The notes: a model not told the origin generated them from the letters alone. A stretch of DNA of 64,000 nt from Eunapius fragilis (GCA_963681505.1 OY811983.1:2097018-2161017); one strand, 5' to 3'; positions 21,525 through 34,074 are shown, counted from the stretch's first letter. Translations and numbers: made by a program.

Positions 21525-24457
21525 ACACACACTTCACTGCAGGTTCAGAGCACACCCAAAAGTACCCTACACTGTAGGCTCTGTAAAGGCACAAAGGTGT
21601 AGTGGTGGCCATTTGCTGTATCGGTTCTGCCAGCAGGATGGTCACAGGTGATGAAGTCTGGGCACTGCAGGGCTGAAACAATGGCCCCAGGCAAATTATA
21701 AGTGGCGATCCACCCTCATGGCATGTGCTGAGATGACAGTGCCCAAATAGTCATGCTGACCATATGCATATGGGGGTGGGGCTTAAACATTATGCGATAA
21801 GCACTGCACTGTGTGCGTCTGGGGCCCAAGGCGATATATTTATTTTGGCTACTATTTCTTTACAGCTGAAACACAACATCGGTACATACACAGTGTTCCT
21901 TGAATGTACAAACCAGCAAAACTCAAGATGCTACAGGCATGTTTAGCACACGTAAATGAAACAGAATTTAAAATGTGCAAAATATAAGCATTTGTCTCAT
22001 TTTGCTTTCCCCCAAAGCCTACCGCCTTGCTTTCAATTCCAATATCAACTTTCTCTTTTGGAGAACGTTTTCTTTACTTTTATGAATGGCTGTGTTACTG
22101 CTGCATGGATGTGCACACCCTCAAAAGGTCAAGGTACATGGAACAGTACTGCAATCATTTTAGGCACCCTTTGCTACATAATCAAACAGACAATGAGGAA
22201 CCTTCTCATCTCCCATCCACTCCCTCTCCTTAGGATGCATATGTTTTTGACGCAAAAAAAAAAAGGAAATACTTTAACAAGCCTAACTAATGCAATGTGC
22301 TTTTAAAATATATATTTTTTCTTCACAAACTACTTGGTTTATGGTATCACACCTGCTATGCACCCATAAAGCAAAATTTGAACCAGGAACTGTGAATGAG
22401 GTTGGGAGCGTCTACCTATCACCAACTGGTTGTTGTTAATAGGACTGCTGGCTGATTGTGAAAATGTAATTCCCAATGTACACATACTGAATTTAAATAA
22501 AAAGGGGGTAAAGGAGGGCAGTGCCATTCCATTTGGAACATCTGCATGTGTATGCTCCAGAGTTCTTGGGGTTATTCTTTTGTGGTGTCTATTAGCTTCT
22601 TGCCATTGCTGCCAAAGATGGTCCACACACACGTTATATGCTTCCCTGTCACATACACCCCCCCCCCCACACACACACACTCACAGTCTTCAATAAGGTG
22701 TTTTGGGCAGCGTGTAACAGCCCCTCTCTCTTGGCGATGTTGCTCATCCCGGTACATCACCATGGCTGTTACATTAGTTCCATCAGGAACGACACCACCT
22801 GTAAAATCGAGACGGTATACATGCAGAATTTGAGTCATGAGGTTGGTCAAGTGCTGGGATTTTAATGGACAAACACAAGCGGGTACCTCCCTGCATACCA
22901 ATCTCACTGTTGATTTTGAATGTGACACGAATGGCTGTGTTGGGTGTCACGAACAGCATCTTCTTCTCTCTCTCGTACTAGAAAGAGGGAGGATGGGCAG
23001 GGAAAAACTAGTTTATTTGATAAGGAGACATTACATCAGTATTGCACCACAACAGTGCGTTAGTGTACAAGACTACGCACAGCATACCGTGCAGACCGCG
23101 CCATTTTCGTACACTTCTACCGATAAGTGCAGCTCATCTGTCGGCGGCAGGGCACTAGCAAAGGCAGTCCATTGGATCACGGGCACACTGCAGTAACCAA
23201 ATAAATGCCCACCTTCTTAAAAACGGAGACAGCGGGTCGTCCCAGGATTCTGCCATCTTTAAAGTGAACTACAGGGTAATGACATGGTACCACTCATTAT
23301 GGCAACGTATTGATATTCTTCATACATACATTGAGACAGCATTATGAGAGACAGGAGATGTAGGATGCAGAATTTCCCCCTTCCCTTCCCCCTCCCCCCC
23401 ACTTCAAGCAGCAAACGTAACCTTCTGCTTATTTTACTGTTTTAATGATCATTGAAATACTGTCACCTCATGCAGTCCTTAATATCTCTGTGTGCATATG
23501 TTTGTGTACATCAGACCAGGGAACTGACATTATTACAAAGGCACTCATTTTTTTGGACTAAGAGGTCCACAAACGATTTTGAACTGGAATAGCTTTTGAC
23601 AGGGTTAAGAGAAAAAAAACAAAGATTTTGAAACTAAGTTGCGGGTTTCTGCAAATATGTTTGTTTTTTTTTTTAATGTTTATAATTGCATAATACACCT
23701 CCAAATTGAGCTGTAAGCAATAATTAATTTTAAAATCATACAATTTTCAATGCTATATATACATTCCTGAATTTTAAACAATTACATAGCAAACATTCAA
23801 AAGTTAATGTAATGATTACATGTACACATTGCAGACCTACATTTAGCAGCTACTCTAACATATATTTATATACATACACTACTAACATAATCTAGGACCT
23901 AGATAACATTGCCTTAGAGTATGTTCTCATCAGGGAGATGTTTAACCTTGCATAGAGTTCATAATTGAGCTAAACAAAGAATTGTACCACGTGACTATGC
24001 GTAGTACCAGAGTGAATGGGCGGGGCAGATTATTGTATCAGGAGATTAACTCTGTATACATAGATCTCTAAAGACTCTGCTGGTACATACACGGGAATAG
24101 ATTCCGTTCCGCGATTATGCTGGGGAATTAGCGGCCCACACAATCACAGGTGGAGCTGAGGTGAATTAATTTGATGAGATCATTAATTTACATGTAATTC
24201 ACTGTTTCATTTAATCGTCACACGCTGCTTCAACGTGCACAGTACACATGCATACCAGAGATCATCTCTGTACATGCCAGGTATGTATACATGTATAGAG
24301 AAATCCTTCATGAATGCGCTCATTACTGACATTGCTGGCGCAATTTATTATGATACAAATTTAGATAACCTACCCCCTGTGGCTTGAGGATTTCTCCTCC
24401 ATTCTCCGGTCCGTAGAAAGGAGTTTGTGCATTTTCTATTGGAACCTCCCAGTCCAT
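20201..24457 (-). CDS. p53: p53-family transcription factor
   Basis: p53-family proteins bind DNA as tetramers and control damage responses and germline integrity. Ten exons splice in phase: 24374-24457, 23213-23268, 23088-23187, 22908-22977, 22685-22798, 21571-21672, 20729-20837, 20504-20658, 20359-20441 and 20201-20275 (315 residues). The DNA-binding domain spans about 55-235. It contains GTNVTAMVMY, TRCPKH (R133, C134, H137, equivalent to human R175, C176, H179), YHCMTSC (C189, C193, equivalent to C238, C242), and FTRVCSCPVRDRR (R224, C226, C228, R231, R233, equivalent to R273, C275, C277, R280, R282). All four zinc ligands are kept. The loop holding human R248 reads LGLGKLKAE, with lysine but no arginine. 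Residues 283-315 (DEDGCFTFT plus WRMKDRTIFNMLQLMKAGYE) are the tetramerisation strand and helix; the protein then stops, with no SAM domain. The acidic N-terminus (ESWDDPLSPFL) could be a transactivation segment. Exon boundaries before Y81, within 176, near 212 and before W292 match TP53 boundaries. Confidence 0.93.
20880..21270. repeat. GT/GA-rich minisatellite in the p53-like gene intron
   Basis: About ten imperfect units of roughly 35-45 bp built from GGGGTGGAGGTAAGGGACAG plus a variable GGGGTGTGGGGGTGG part. It sits in the intron between exons six and seven, close to the acceptor at 20838. Confidence 0.92.
21330..21518. repeat. TG/ATGCATG-rich simple repeat
   Basis: Compound (TG)n with interspersed GCATGTATG units in the same p53-like gene intron. 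Confidence 0.92.
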
Positions 24458-24662
24458 ACTCAAAATAGCATGCAACAAGCGATCGCGACTGCAAATAATA
24501 ATTAAACCTAATAATCACGTGCATTATAATGCTATACTGTTCGTAATTTGCGGGAAGAGGCTAAGGATACAGTTGGTAATACCGAGGCGCGTGCTTCGTT
24601 ACAGTACTAATTACAATTGCTTATAGGTTGGCCACGTCACACGTAAGCAGCCTTCCTCTCTC
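24458..24662. promoter_or_regulatory. 205-bp divergent promoter region, p53-like gene / SEC16
   Basis: The whole distance between the two opposed start codons is 205 bp, so both promoters and both 5' untranslated regions must fit or overlap here. An E-box CACGTG (24516-24521) and a CRE-like half site ACGTCA (24634-24639) are present. The sequence is AT-rich on the p53 side and more GC-rich near SEC16. Shared regulation is inference. Confidence 0.6.
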
Positions 24663-27600
24663 ATGACTACCCACCTTTCCCAGGGAACTCCATTTGGAGC
24701 CCAACCCAACACAGCGACCACAAGTCAGCCAAGTAACTTCTTCAACGCCTCGGAAACTACCGAGTCGGATCCGTTCTCGTTTGTGCGCGCCTCCCCGGTT
24801 AAGTCTGGTCTCGGCCCCTCACCTTACGTAGATCAGAGCAACGCGAGCGAGCCAAATACCCAAATCGGTGGCAACTTTCCGCTACCGACGCCTGCACCCT
24901 ACCACAGCGGACAGCCACCTCAAGCACCACCATCCCTTCATGGTGCGCGCGTTCGACCTCCTGTTATTTTTCCGACTAATAGTACAACACAGTCGTACCC
25001 GCCACCACCGCCACAACTGTCACTACCCACTGTTGACACGCAGACTGAAGCCGCAAACTATCCACTCCACGCAGCGAGGCCTTCCAACGGGCATCCACCG
25101 CCACATCCTCCGAGTCAGAGGGACGCAGAGCGTCCCCCTTCCCTTTCTCATCATGGCCGGTCCGTATCAGTTCCTGTCGCGTCTACCCTGTTCTCTGGTC
25201 ATGCTGGGGATGATGACATCTTCACTGCATTGTCAAGCAAGTCAAACGTGTTTTTGCCGACGCGCAACCCCCAGACCCATCCACTAAGAGAGGAGGGATT
25301 AAACTCACTTTCCACCCACTCAGGACAGAGCACTGCCCGTCCTGAGTGGCCGCCGTCAAATTCGGCGGGACCGCGCCGGGCTTCTTACACCGATCTTGGA
25401 TCTGCCGGTTCAAAGGGTGGACCACCATTGCAGGATCAACCTCCATCCCAAACCGCTGCCGATGGTGACATTGGTGGAGCCTCCAGTGTGCAGCCACCAA
25501 CTGAGGGAGATGTGTTGCAACCGGCACGTGTGGGGGACCTTGGTATAACCCAGACCCCTGAAATGTTTGGCGAGGGGGCTGGTGGTGGTGGTGATGGGCA
25601 AGCTTATGCTTACGGGATCGTCGAGGCCACCCCTTTTGGCGGCACACGGCAGCAGCTAGGCCCACATGCTACAGACATGGTCGACGAGGCAACGGGTGGA
25701 AGGTATGGAAGTGTCAGCCTTCCCCAAAGTGACCAAGCAGTGCACAGTGCTCTGGTGGATTCATACGAGTTGGGGTGGTCCGGGCATGAAGAACCGAACC
25801 TGACTTATGTTGCCTCGGTTACTGAGGAGATAAAAATGGCACGGGGAGAGGGTGCAGGTGTTTGTGAGGCACAGGAGCCTGGTGGTGGTGATTCCCACAC
25901 CTCCTCTCCGGGGAAGTCAGTCGTATCCCTCCTCAACAACGAGGAGGACTTTGCTGCCACCCTGTCTCCCGTCAAGCTCCTGCCTCCGACGACCGGTCCC
26001 CCTTCCACCTGTGATGGCGGCAATGAGCACGGGGCATCCGCAGGTGGGAAGCAGAACATTGTCCCACCTTCGGGCTCCTCGGAGGAGGAGGAGGAGGAGG
26101 AGGGCGCCGTGCCTAAACCAGCGCAAGGGTATAGCAACTTGCAGTGTGGGCTTGGTGGCGGGATTGAAACAATGGCCACTGCTGCCACACATCACCAGTT
26201 CACCACCGCAGAAGTGAGGAACGTCCGTGCTCAACCCACAGGAAGACAGGAGCTGTTTGTACTACAGCCAACACCCGCCCTTTGCAGTGACCAGCAGCCA
26301 CCATGTGAAGGACAGACTGAGCCGCAACGCTTTGAGTCCTTGCGGGGGGGACCAGCAGTGCAGGCCCACCACCACTTGCAGCCTCTGTGGTCTCAACCCC
26401 CGTCCCAGCACTCCCATCAGTCCCAGACCCAGAACCAAACCGTATCCCCCCCAGTCCTACACACGGCTGGGCCGCAGTCTCAACCACTGCACACCCAGCC
26501 AACACAGACGCAGCCACAGTCTTCCGGTAACAGTCTGGGCACTCGTCACGTACAGCTGTTGCAGGACTCCGCTTCCTCTCCGGACCCCCTCCTCCTCCCT
26601 CCTGCTACCTTCTCCCGGTCCATGCCTGATTCATCTGAAAGTGGCCCACCATTGTCATCTTCTTTGTCCAAACAGTCTTCTACCGGGTTAGTCACATCTC
26701 TGGGGTTAGTCACATCTCACCGTGTTCCCGTTGGCACAGCGGGGCACAGCAATGCCCGTGATGAGCCCCTCCCACCTAGCTCCAACCCCCAGATAGGGTC
26801 CTACCTTAAAGATGGTGATAGTGCTTCCCATAGCACCACTGCCTCTTTGCACCATCAGGCTGCAGATAATCACTCCATTCATGATCAGGGACCACCAAGA
26901 AGATACCCAATTGGTTCAGAGCTACCTCCGGGAGATGGCTCGGAGTTTTCAAAGGGTTATCCATTGGGTCCAGAGGCACCAAGGGGTTATCTGTCAGATC
27001 CAAGGCCACCAAGGAGTTATCCATTGGGTCCAGAGGTACCAAAGGGTTATCCATTGGGTCCAGAGGCACCAAGGGGTTATCAAACAGACCCAGAGCCACC
27101 AAGGGGTTTGGAGCCACAAAGAGTTAGTTCATCAGACCCAGAGCAACAAAGGGGTTATCCATCGGGCCCAGAGCAACAAAGGGGTTATCCATCGGGCCCA
27201 GAGCAACAAAGGGGTTATCCGCCAGGCCCAGAGCAACAAAGGGGTTATCCATCGGGCCCGGAGCAACAAAGGGGTTATCCACCAGGCCCAGAGCAACAAA
27301 GGGGTTACCCACCAGGCCCAGAGCAACAAAGGGGTTATCCACCAGGCCCAGAGCAACAAAGGGGTTATCCACCAGGCCCAGAGCAACAAAGGGGTTATCC
27401 ACCAGGCCCAGAGCAACAAAGGGGTTACCCACCAGGCCCAGAGCAACAAAGGGGTTATCCAACGGGCCCAGAGCAACAAAGAGGTTATCTGTCAGGCCCA
27501 GAGCCACCAAGAGTTGCTTCAGTGGGCCCAGAGCCATCCAGAGGTTACGGAACTGTCCCAGAGCAACAAAGGGGTCATCCGACGGGCCCAGAGCAGCCTC

Positions 27601-30600
27601 CTAGAGATGATCACAATCCACACAGGAACTCAAGGCACACACCAATGTCATCATCACAGGAACACTATCATCACCGTGACGCATATGGGGACCAGTACGG
27701 CACTTACCCAAGCCATGGTCCTTCTCACTACCCTCCTTACCAAGAAGTGGACGACTACTACAGACAAAGAGGACCAAGGCACCCTCTGGAGGACTGGGGG
27801 TGGGGAGGGTACAGTCATCCAAGCAGGTACTACGCCCCCTCAGACTGGTACTACAGTGACTACGGTACAGGCTATGGAGACCCTTATCAGAGAAGTTATG
27901 CCGGCTATGACCCATATGGTGCCTACTACGGGACTCCGTACGACTACGACCCTCGCTACTTAGACCACCATGGTATGGTGGCATATGATGGCGGTGGGTA
28001 CGAGGGGGCCGGGGCAGAGAACCCCGCGCAGCAGCCCCCCGGTGAGGTGAAGTCACAGGGGTCAGCCCACGAGGCGTCCAGCATTTACACATACGGGAAC
28101 CAGGGGAACTTTGAGGAGAGCAAATTGGATGCCTCTGTTTCTGTCCCACAAATGCAACAGCAGACATCCAGTCACTTTGATATGTCCAATTACGCTGGGA
28201 ATGAGTCTGGAAGCATGAATTACCATGGTAACACCCAGTACGAGGAGACAGGTGAAGGGATAACGTCTCGCGAACCATCCTGTGAGAGGCAGCTGTCGGC
28301 TACACCACCTCCACCAGGGCGTGAGACGCCTGTGATATTCTACAACCCTCACGTCACAGCCAGGTTTGGGATAGGCGGCCAGTTGGTTGTTGTCCTTCCG
28401 GATGCGCCGTACATGGGTCAGCAGGGCGTGGTGGAGATACTCTCCCTGCACGACCTGCTAGGTGAGGAGGAGGAAGAAAAAGAGGAGGAGGGGGGTGCAG
28501 AGCCCTTTGTGCCTGGGGAAACCCCCAAGAGCTCCGTGGTACGCTATGCCCAGCTGGAGGCTGAGAAGTGCCATGATGCAGCCCGCAATGCTGCTGACGA
28601 AGTGGGGAAGAGGCTTGCCGAAGACGAGGCCCTCATGTGGGACTTCCTGGTCCTCCTCTGCCAGCAGAACGGGGTCCTGGTCCCCAGCGACGTGGCGGAC
28701 CTGTTGCTAAGCGACGAGGGCGCTTACCACACCAAGCTGTACAGCCAGAGCAAGCACCTGGGTGGTGGTGGTGGTGGTGGGGGGGGGACCACAAACCTCG
28801 AGGACTCCCTGGACGAGTTCAGACGTCGCCTCCTGGCGGGGAGGAGGAAGGACGCTCTGGAGCTGGCCTGCGCCCGCTGCCTCTGGGGCCACGCCCTCAT
28901 GCTGAGCAGCGGGATGGACGACCAGAGCAGGACTTACGTGGTAAACCGGTTTACCGCCAGCCTGGTCACGGCCGACCCCCTCTCCACCTTCTACACACTC
29001 CTCCTCGGTCGAACCCCGTCGTCCGTGAAGCCGGAGGGTCTCCAGAGGGCGGGGAATTGGCGTCCTCACCTGGCCATGATCTTGACCAACCAGAACTCGA
29101 AGGCCGAGTGCGGTGCCATCGTCTCTTTGGGCGACGCCCTCCTCTCCCAGGACCGCGTTTCCGCCGCCCACCTCTGTTACCTGTTGGCTCGCGTCCATCT
29201 GGGCGCCTACGGCGACGGGGGAGCGAAGTACAGCCTCCTGGGGACCCGGCAGGTGCAATTGGTGGCGGGGGAGTGTCCCTCGCTGTCGCAGCTGAGGATG
29301 ACGGAGGTGTACGAGTACGCCATGACCCTGGGGAAGCCGGACTTTGCGCTCCCCGGCTTCCAGATGTACAAGTACCTGCGCATGTTGAAGCTGGTGCAGC
29401 GAGGTTTGTCTCACGTGGCCCTGATATACTGCGAGTCGATTGCCCGCGCTGTGGTCAGGTGTTCCCAGGACTGCCGACAGGCCTTGCTCCTCGGCCTCGT
29501 CGAGTTCTCCGCGAGACTGTACTATGCCACTAGTTCGGCCGGTCTGGTTGAACAGGAACTGCCTTCGTGGATCACCCAGCTCCAGCAGGTAGTGGCCACG
29601 TTGTCGACCGAAGGTCCTACCCTAACAAGTTCGGCCAACCAATTGTACCACGGTCCCGTTCCCATTCTGGGTCAGGAATCCCTGCCGGAGCACAACCCTC
29701 ATCCCATTCTGGGTCTAGGGCAGTACCGCTCTGCCGACGACCATTCAAGGGAAGGTTCCACCAGGGCATCAAGCAGGGCGGAGCAGCAGCAGCTGCCACA
29801 ACAACATGCACCGGGACGTGCAGCAGATGGTCAGCCTCCAGTCGAGCAGAGTGGGGAAGAAATGTGGCAGCTTTCAACCAGGCCAGTGTCGAGGGAAGTA
29901 GAGGCCGAAGGTAGTCGTCCCACCATCACCAGCATTACACCACCACAGGGTCGGCAGACATTGCCTGCGCAGTCTTTTGATGAGCAGGGTGCCAGCACTG
30001 AGTTGACCATGCTTAACCCCCTGTATCCCCAGGCACCAGGTTTCAACAATCCCGAGCCGAGCGGCAGCCATCTTGACTCCTCCTCGTCAATCGGTGGTGG
30101 CCAGTCTCACGATAGCACTGCTGGGTTCCAGTCCTTTAGCTACCAACCCCCCGTGGGGCACTTTGACGAATCAGCACAGCTGAGCTACCAACCCCCTGAG
30201 GGGCACGCTGACGCATCTGCACAGCTGAGCTACCAACCTCCTGTGGGGCACTCTGACGCATCAGCACAGCTGAGCTACCAGATCTCCGAGGGGCACGCTG
30301 AGCAGGTTGCACCGATGACACAGCAAACACCCTTTGTGGGGCTGTCCTACAGTCAAGACCAGGGCCCGCCAAGCAATAGGATGACCACCCAGTCACAAGG
30401 AGAAATGGCTGGAGGAAGAGGCATGGTAGGTGGACACATTGAGACCCTGCGGCAGGGTAAAGGGTCACATGACCAGGAAACAAGGTCACTTGATGTTACC
30501 AGTGCTACAACAGTCCCCTCATCATCAAGGCGGTCACCACAGCCGAAGGATGGAAAGGCTGATTCAAAGCTTGGTAGGTATTGGTGGTACCCACATATGC

Positions 30601-31396
30601 TATAGTATTGATGATCATGTGACGTCGCACCCTTTAGTAGTTATGGGGGGAAATATTTGCACGGCCGCGTAAGAATGCATTTTCAAACCAATAATTTAAT
30701 ACTTTTGAAATTGGGGACATCATTTTTATCAAACAACATATGGAGCCATTTTATCTTACAACAGCTAGCACTGCTGTCAGTAGTCCTAGTCCAATATGCA
30801 CACATACATGGAAAACATCCCTGTATTAGCTGGAATGCAGGGCACGCTTGTACACTTAGGTGCATGGAAAACAGGGTTTGGCAAATTTAATTCAATAGAC
30901 TTAGGCTGAAATTTGGCTACATGCTTAAGCCAGTGCGCGTAAATGGATTGCAATGTGTTTGCAGGAGTAAGCAAATATGCTCTAGGAATATATAATACCT
31001 GGTAGGGAACTTTGTGTTACCTGCTGGTAGCACTATTTATCCCTCTGTTATTTGTCCTTAGCCCCCCAGGAGAAGAGAGGCAGTATAGTTGGCAACATCA
31101 TAAGTCGCTTCCTTCCCACCAGCAGGAAGAAGGAAGCCCATCTGCCCAGTGACAAGGACAAGCGGGTAAGGAGGGAGGATCAGTTGTGTGGAAAAAGAGC
31201 AGTTACAATTTGCATTAACCATTACATCTTTGTACCAGATATGGGGTTTTGAGGGGGGGAGGCTGCTACAACGCATCACTAGTGCTTCTAAGGCAGTCTT
31301 TAATTACAGGAATGTTACACATTTAGCTTGTGAACAGTGGTGTTTGTTTGGATAGGTCAATGGTTTACATTCTTGTTCTTTGGTTTGTTTTTAATG

Positions 31397-31439
<43 letters not shown>

Positions 31440-31818
31440 GGGCTGCAGATAGTCTGGGACAAGGAGAAGAACAAGTGGGTGAACCTTGACGAAGGAGAGG
31501 AGGTGTGTGGAACAAACACATGTACCAGCACGCAGCTACATACACACCAACACACAGTTACATACATGCCAACACACAGTTACATACATACCAACACACA
31601 GTTACATACATGCCAACACATTTACATACATACCAACACATACAATGCATACTTATCAACACATATAGTTACACACATACCACCTCTTTATTATATCCCA
31701 CCATCACCACCCTTTGCTGCTCCATCACCACTGCAACCACGTTAAAAGTGCAAACAGTTTTGTTTATTTGTCTGTTATGTGTAGGGTCTATTTCTGCTTT
31801 GTGGTGCACACATGTGGT

Positions 31819-31907
<89 letters not shown>

Positions 31908-33475
31908 GTTACCACACGTGTGCCTCGCTATCTCCCACTTAGGAACAGGCGCCCGTCCCCCCACCTCCCACTGACGGTCAGCTCAGGGGGGCCATCGCTA
32001 TGCAACAACCCACCCCCGGCGGCGTGCCAGCGAGAGTCCCCACAACACAACCCTCCACCACTGTAGCAGGGACCCCTGGGCCCACCCCGGATGCTGCCCC
32101 CACCACCACCAAGAGCAGCATGTACTCCATGCGCTCTGCGGATACACGGCGCCTTGGTGCCCGTTCCAAGTATGTGGATGTCTTGAGCACTACTGGCAGC
32201 ACCAGACCTTCGTCAGGCGTTGCTCCTGGTCCAGCCCCTCCCCCCATGGGGGGGTTGGTACCACCCTTCAGTGGCAAACTCTTTGTGCCCCAGCCAGGTA
32301 CCTGCAGTGGGTGTGTGCTAGCTAAGGTACCTGCAGTGGTGTGAGCTAGCTAAGGTACCTGCAGTGGTGTGGGCTAGCTAAGGTACCTGCAGTGGTGTGG
32401 GCTAGCTAAGGTACCTGCAGTGGTGTGAGCTAGCTAAGGTACCTGCAGTGGGTGTGGGCTAGCTAAGGTACCTGCAGTGGTGTGGGCTAGCTAAGGTACC
32501 TGCAGTGGTGTGGGCTAGCTAAGGTACCTGCAGTGGTGTGGGCTAGCTAAGGTACCTGCAGTGGGTGTGGGCTAGCTAAGGTACCTGCAGTGGTGTGAGC
32601 TAGCTAAGGTACCTGCAGTGGTGTGAGCTAGCTAAGGTACCTGCAGTGGTGTGGGCTAGCTAAGGTACCTGCAGTGGTGTGGGCTAGCTAAGGTACCTGC
32701 AGTGGTGTGAGCTAGCCAGGTACCTGCAGTGGTGTGGGCTAGCCAGGTACATGCAGTGGTGTGATGTTGTATAGTGTAGTGATTGTAGTCAAGTGAAGCT
32801 GTTAAGTATTTGCGTGTATTTCTCAGAGAGAAATGCTTTGAGTAAAGGGAGGTTTGGATTTGCTCACATTCTCAGGGGTCCAAAGAGGACCGCACTTAAA
32901 ATTACCGTATTACAGGAGGAGGCTCTACTTTTGAAGAAGCATATGGTAGTACGGGTGTCCCATCGGGGGGCAGCAGTGAAGAGGGAGGCAGTCATGCACC
33001 ACCAACAGCTGCAGGGTTGACTGTTCCCGAGCAGTTCGACCGCTCCACTCCCACCCCTGCTGGTTTCCAGTCAATCCCAGACCCTCCATTGCAGGAACCG
33101 GTCCAGTTTGCACAAAGACCACACGACCAGTTGCCTGCAGATTCAGGTGGCAGGAACCAGCAGGCAACTGTCCAAGGTCTCCAGCAGCAACCTCCTCATA
33201 GGTGAGGCGCACCTCCCCATGTTTGATAAGACCACTCTTCTGTGACAATTCCTCTCTTTCTTCTCCCAGTGAGCCTGTTGTAACATCTGGTGGCTCCAGC
33301 GATGTACAGCAAACACCTCAAATACAGGTGTGTGTCTGTGTGTTTGTGTGTGGGAGGTGAGGGTGGGTTGACATACTGCACCATAAAATACATGTATAGG
33401 TGGGGTATGTGGCACCAGCTGATGCTGTCGTCAAAAATCTGAGTCAGCTAGAGCTTGTAACATTCACAAGCATAT

Positions 33476-33517
<42 letters not shown>

Positions 33518-34074
33518 TGCCTATATGCTCACATACATGTAATAACCATATTGTGTATTCTGTTTCAGTTTTTCAATCCCAATGCCTTTGGCCCCATGCC
33601 CTCTGGGATGTTATTCAGTGCAGGCTCAGATGTAATTGCTGACGGTCGTGTGAGTAGTATAGGCAAGCAATTCATCAGTCCTTCAACTGCCCCCCCCCCT
33701 CCCCCACCCCCCTCCACCTCCACCTCCCTCCCTAATTTCAGGCGTCTGATCAGGAAGTCAGAAAGTACACAGGTGGCAGACCACAGGTGATTTGACCTAA
33801 TCAAAGCCAATTGTGTGAGAATGTTGTGAAGTCATGAAAAGGATATTACTTGGATATTTTATTTGGGGGGGGGGGTGGGTGTGTGGTAGGTTAAGTGACA
33901 TGTTGCCTTCCTCTTACACAGGAAGTCCCATCTGCTCAGACAGGATATAACAAGCTTAAGATGGGTCTTAGGGCACGACAGCAGGTACCCCCCCAGGGTC
34001 AGATGAGGCCACTGAACCCTGGAAATGCTCCGGGATTGCGTCCCCCTAACGCCATCGGTTTCCCTCAGTTATAG
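24663..34074 (+). CDS. SEC16: SEC16, ER exit site scaffold
   Basis: SEC16 organises COPII assembly at endoplasmic reticulum exit sites by binding SEC13 and other coat subunits. Ten exons splice in phase: 24663-30573, 31062-31165, 31449-31502, 31943-32297, 32916-33201, 33270-33327, 33400-33456 (least certain), 33569-33649, 33742-33786 and 33922-34074 (2367 residues). The first exon is nearly 6 kb. Residues 1-1220 are low-complexity, with a decapeptide repeat block (about 824-945) and a Tyr/Gly/Asp-rich stretch (about 1010-1110). The central conserved domain starts at VTARFGIGGQLVVVLPDAPY (about 1228) and continues through DFLVLLCQQNGVLVPSDVAD, LWGHALMLSSGMD, NWRPHLAMILTNQN and HLCYLLARVHLGAY, the helical ACE1 region. 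The C-terminus keeps RFLPTSRKKEAHLPSDKDK, IVWDKEKNKWVNLDE and RRLGARSKYVDVL, as in animal SEC16A. The stop is TAG at 34072. Identification is very secure. Confidence 0.97.
27136..27495 (+). repeat. 30-bp coding tandem repeat in SEC16 (GPEQQRGYPx decapeptides)
   Basis: About twelve contiguous 30-bp units encode GPEQQRGYP(S/P/T) inside the first SEC16 exon, with degenerate units (GPE(A/V)P(R/K)GYP) for about 250 bp upstream and several downstream. Units are close to identical in DNA, so expansion is recent or homogenised. Confidence 0.95.
31399..31438. repeat. (TG)n microsatellite
   Basis: Forty bp of TG ending 10 bp before the SEC16 acceptor at 31448. Confidence 0.95.
31538..31665. repeat. 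22-bp minisatellite (ACACAGTTACATACATACCA type)
   Basis: About five imperfect units in a SEC16 intron. Confidence 0.85.
31825..31905. repeat. (CA)n microsatellite
   Basis: About 80 bp of pure CA in a SEC16 intron, about 40 bp upstream of the 31943 exon. Confidence 0.97.
32298..32755. repeat. 27-28-bp minisatellite starting at a SEC16 splice donor
   Basis: About sixteen units of GTACCTGCAGTGGTGTGGGC plus TAGCTAAG. The first GTACCT is the donor of the exon ending at 32297. Each unit contains an acceptor-like CTGCAG, an 18-nt stop-free core and a donor-like AAG|GTACCT. Confidence 0.95.
33479..33513. repeat. (CA)n microsatellite
   Basis: Short CA tract in a SEC16 intron. Confidence 0.9.

Noticed and set aside
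20725..21681. 318-codon Pro/His-rich minus-strand frame
   Set aside because: Minisatellite and TG repeat translated; only its two ends overlap real p53-like exons.
22572..22928. Continuous frame that could join two p53-like exons without an intron
   Set aside because: Reading through 22799-22907 inserts residues with no p53 counterpart, whereas splicing at GTGAGA/TTTTACAG gives exact alignment.
26812..27963. 383-codon frame overlapping SEC16 (and antisense frames at 27124-27537)
   Set aside because: Shadow frames of the decapeptide repeat within the SEC16 coding exon.
28637..29533. 298-codon plus-strand frame inside SEC16
   Set aside because: GC-rich shadow frame; the overlapping SEC16 frame carries the conserved domain.
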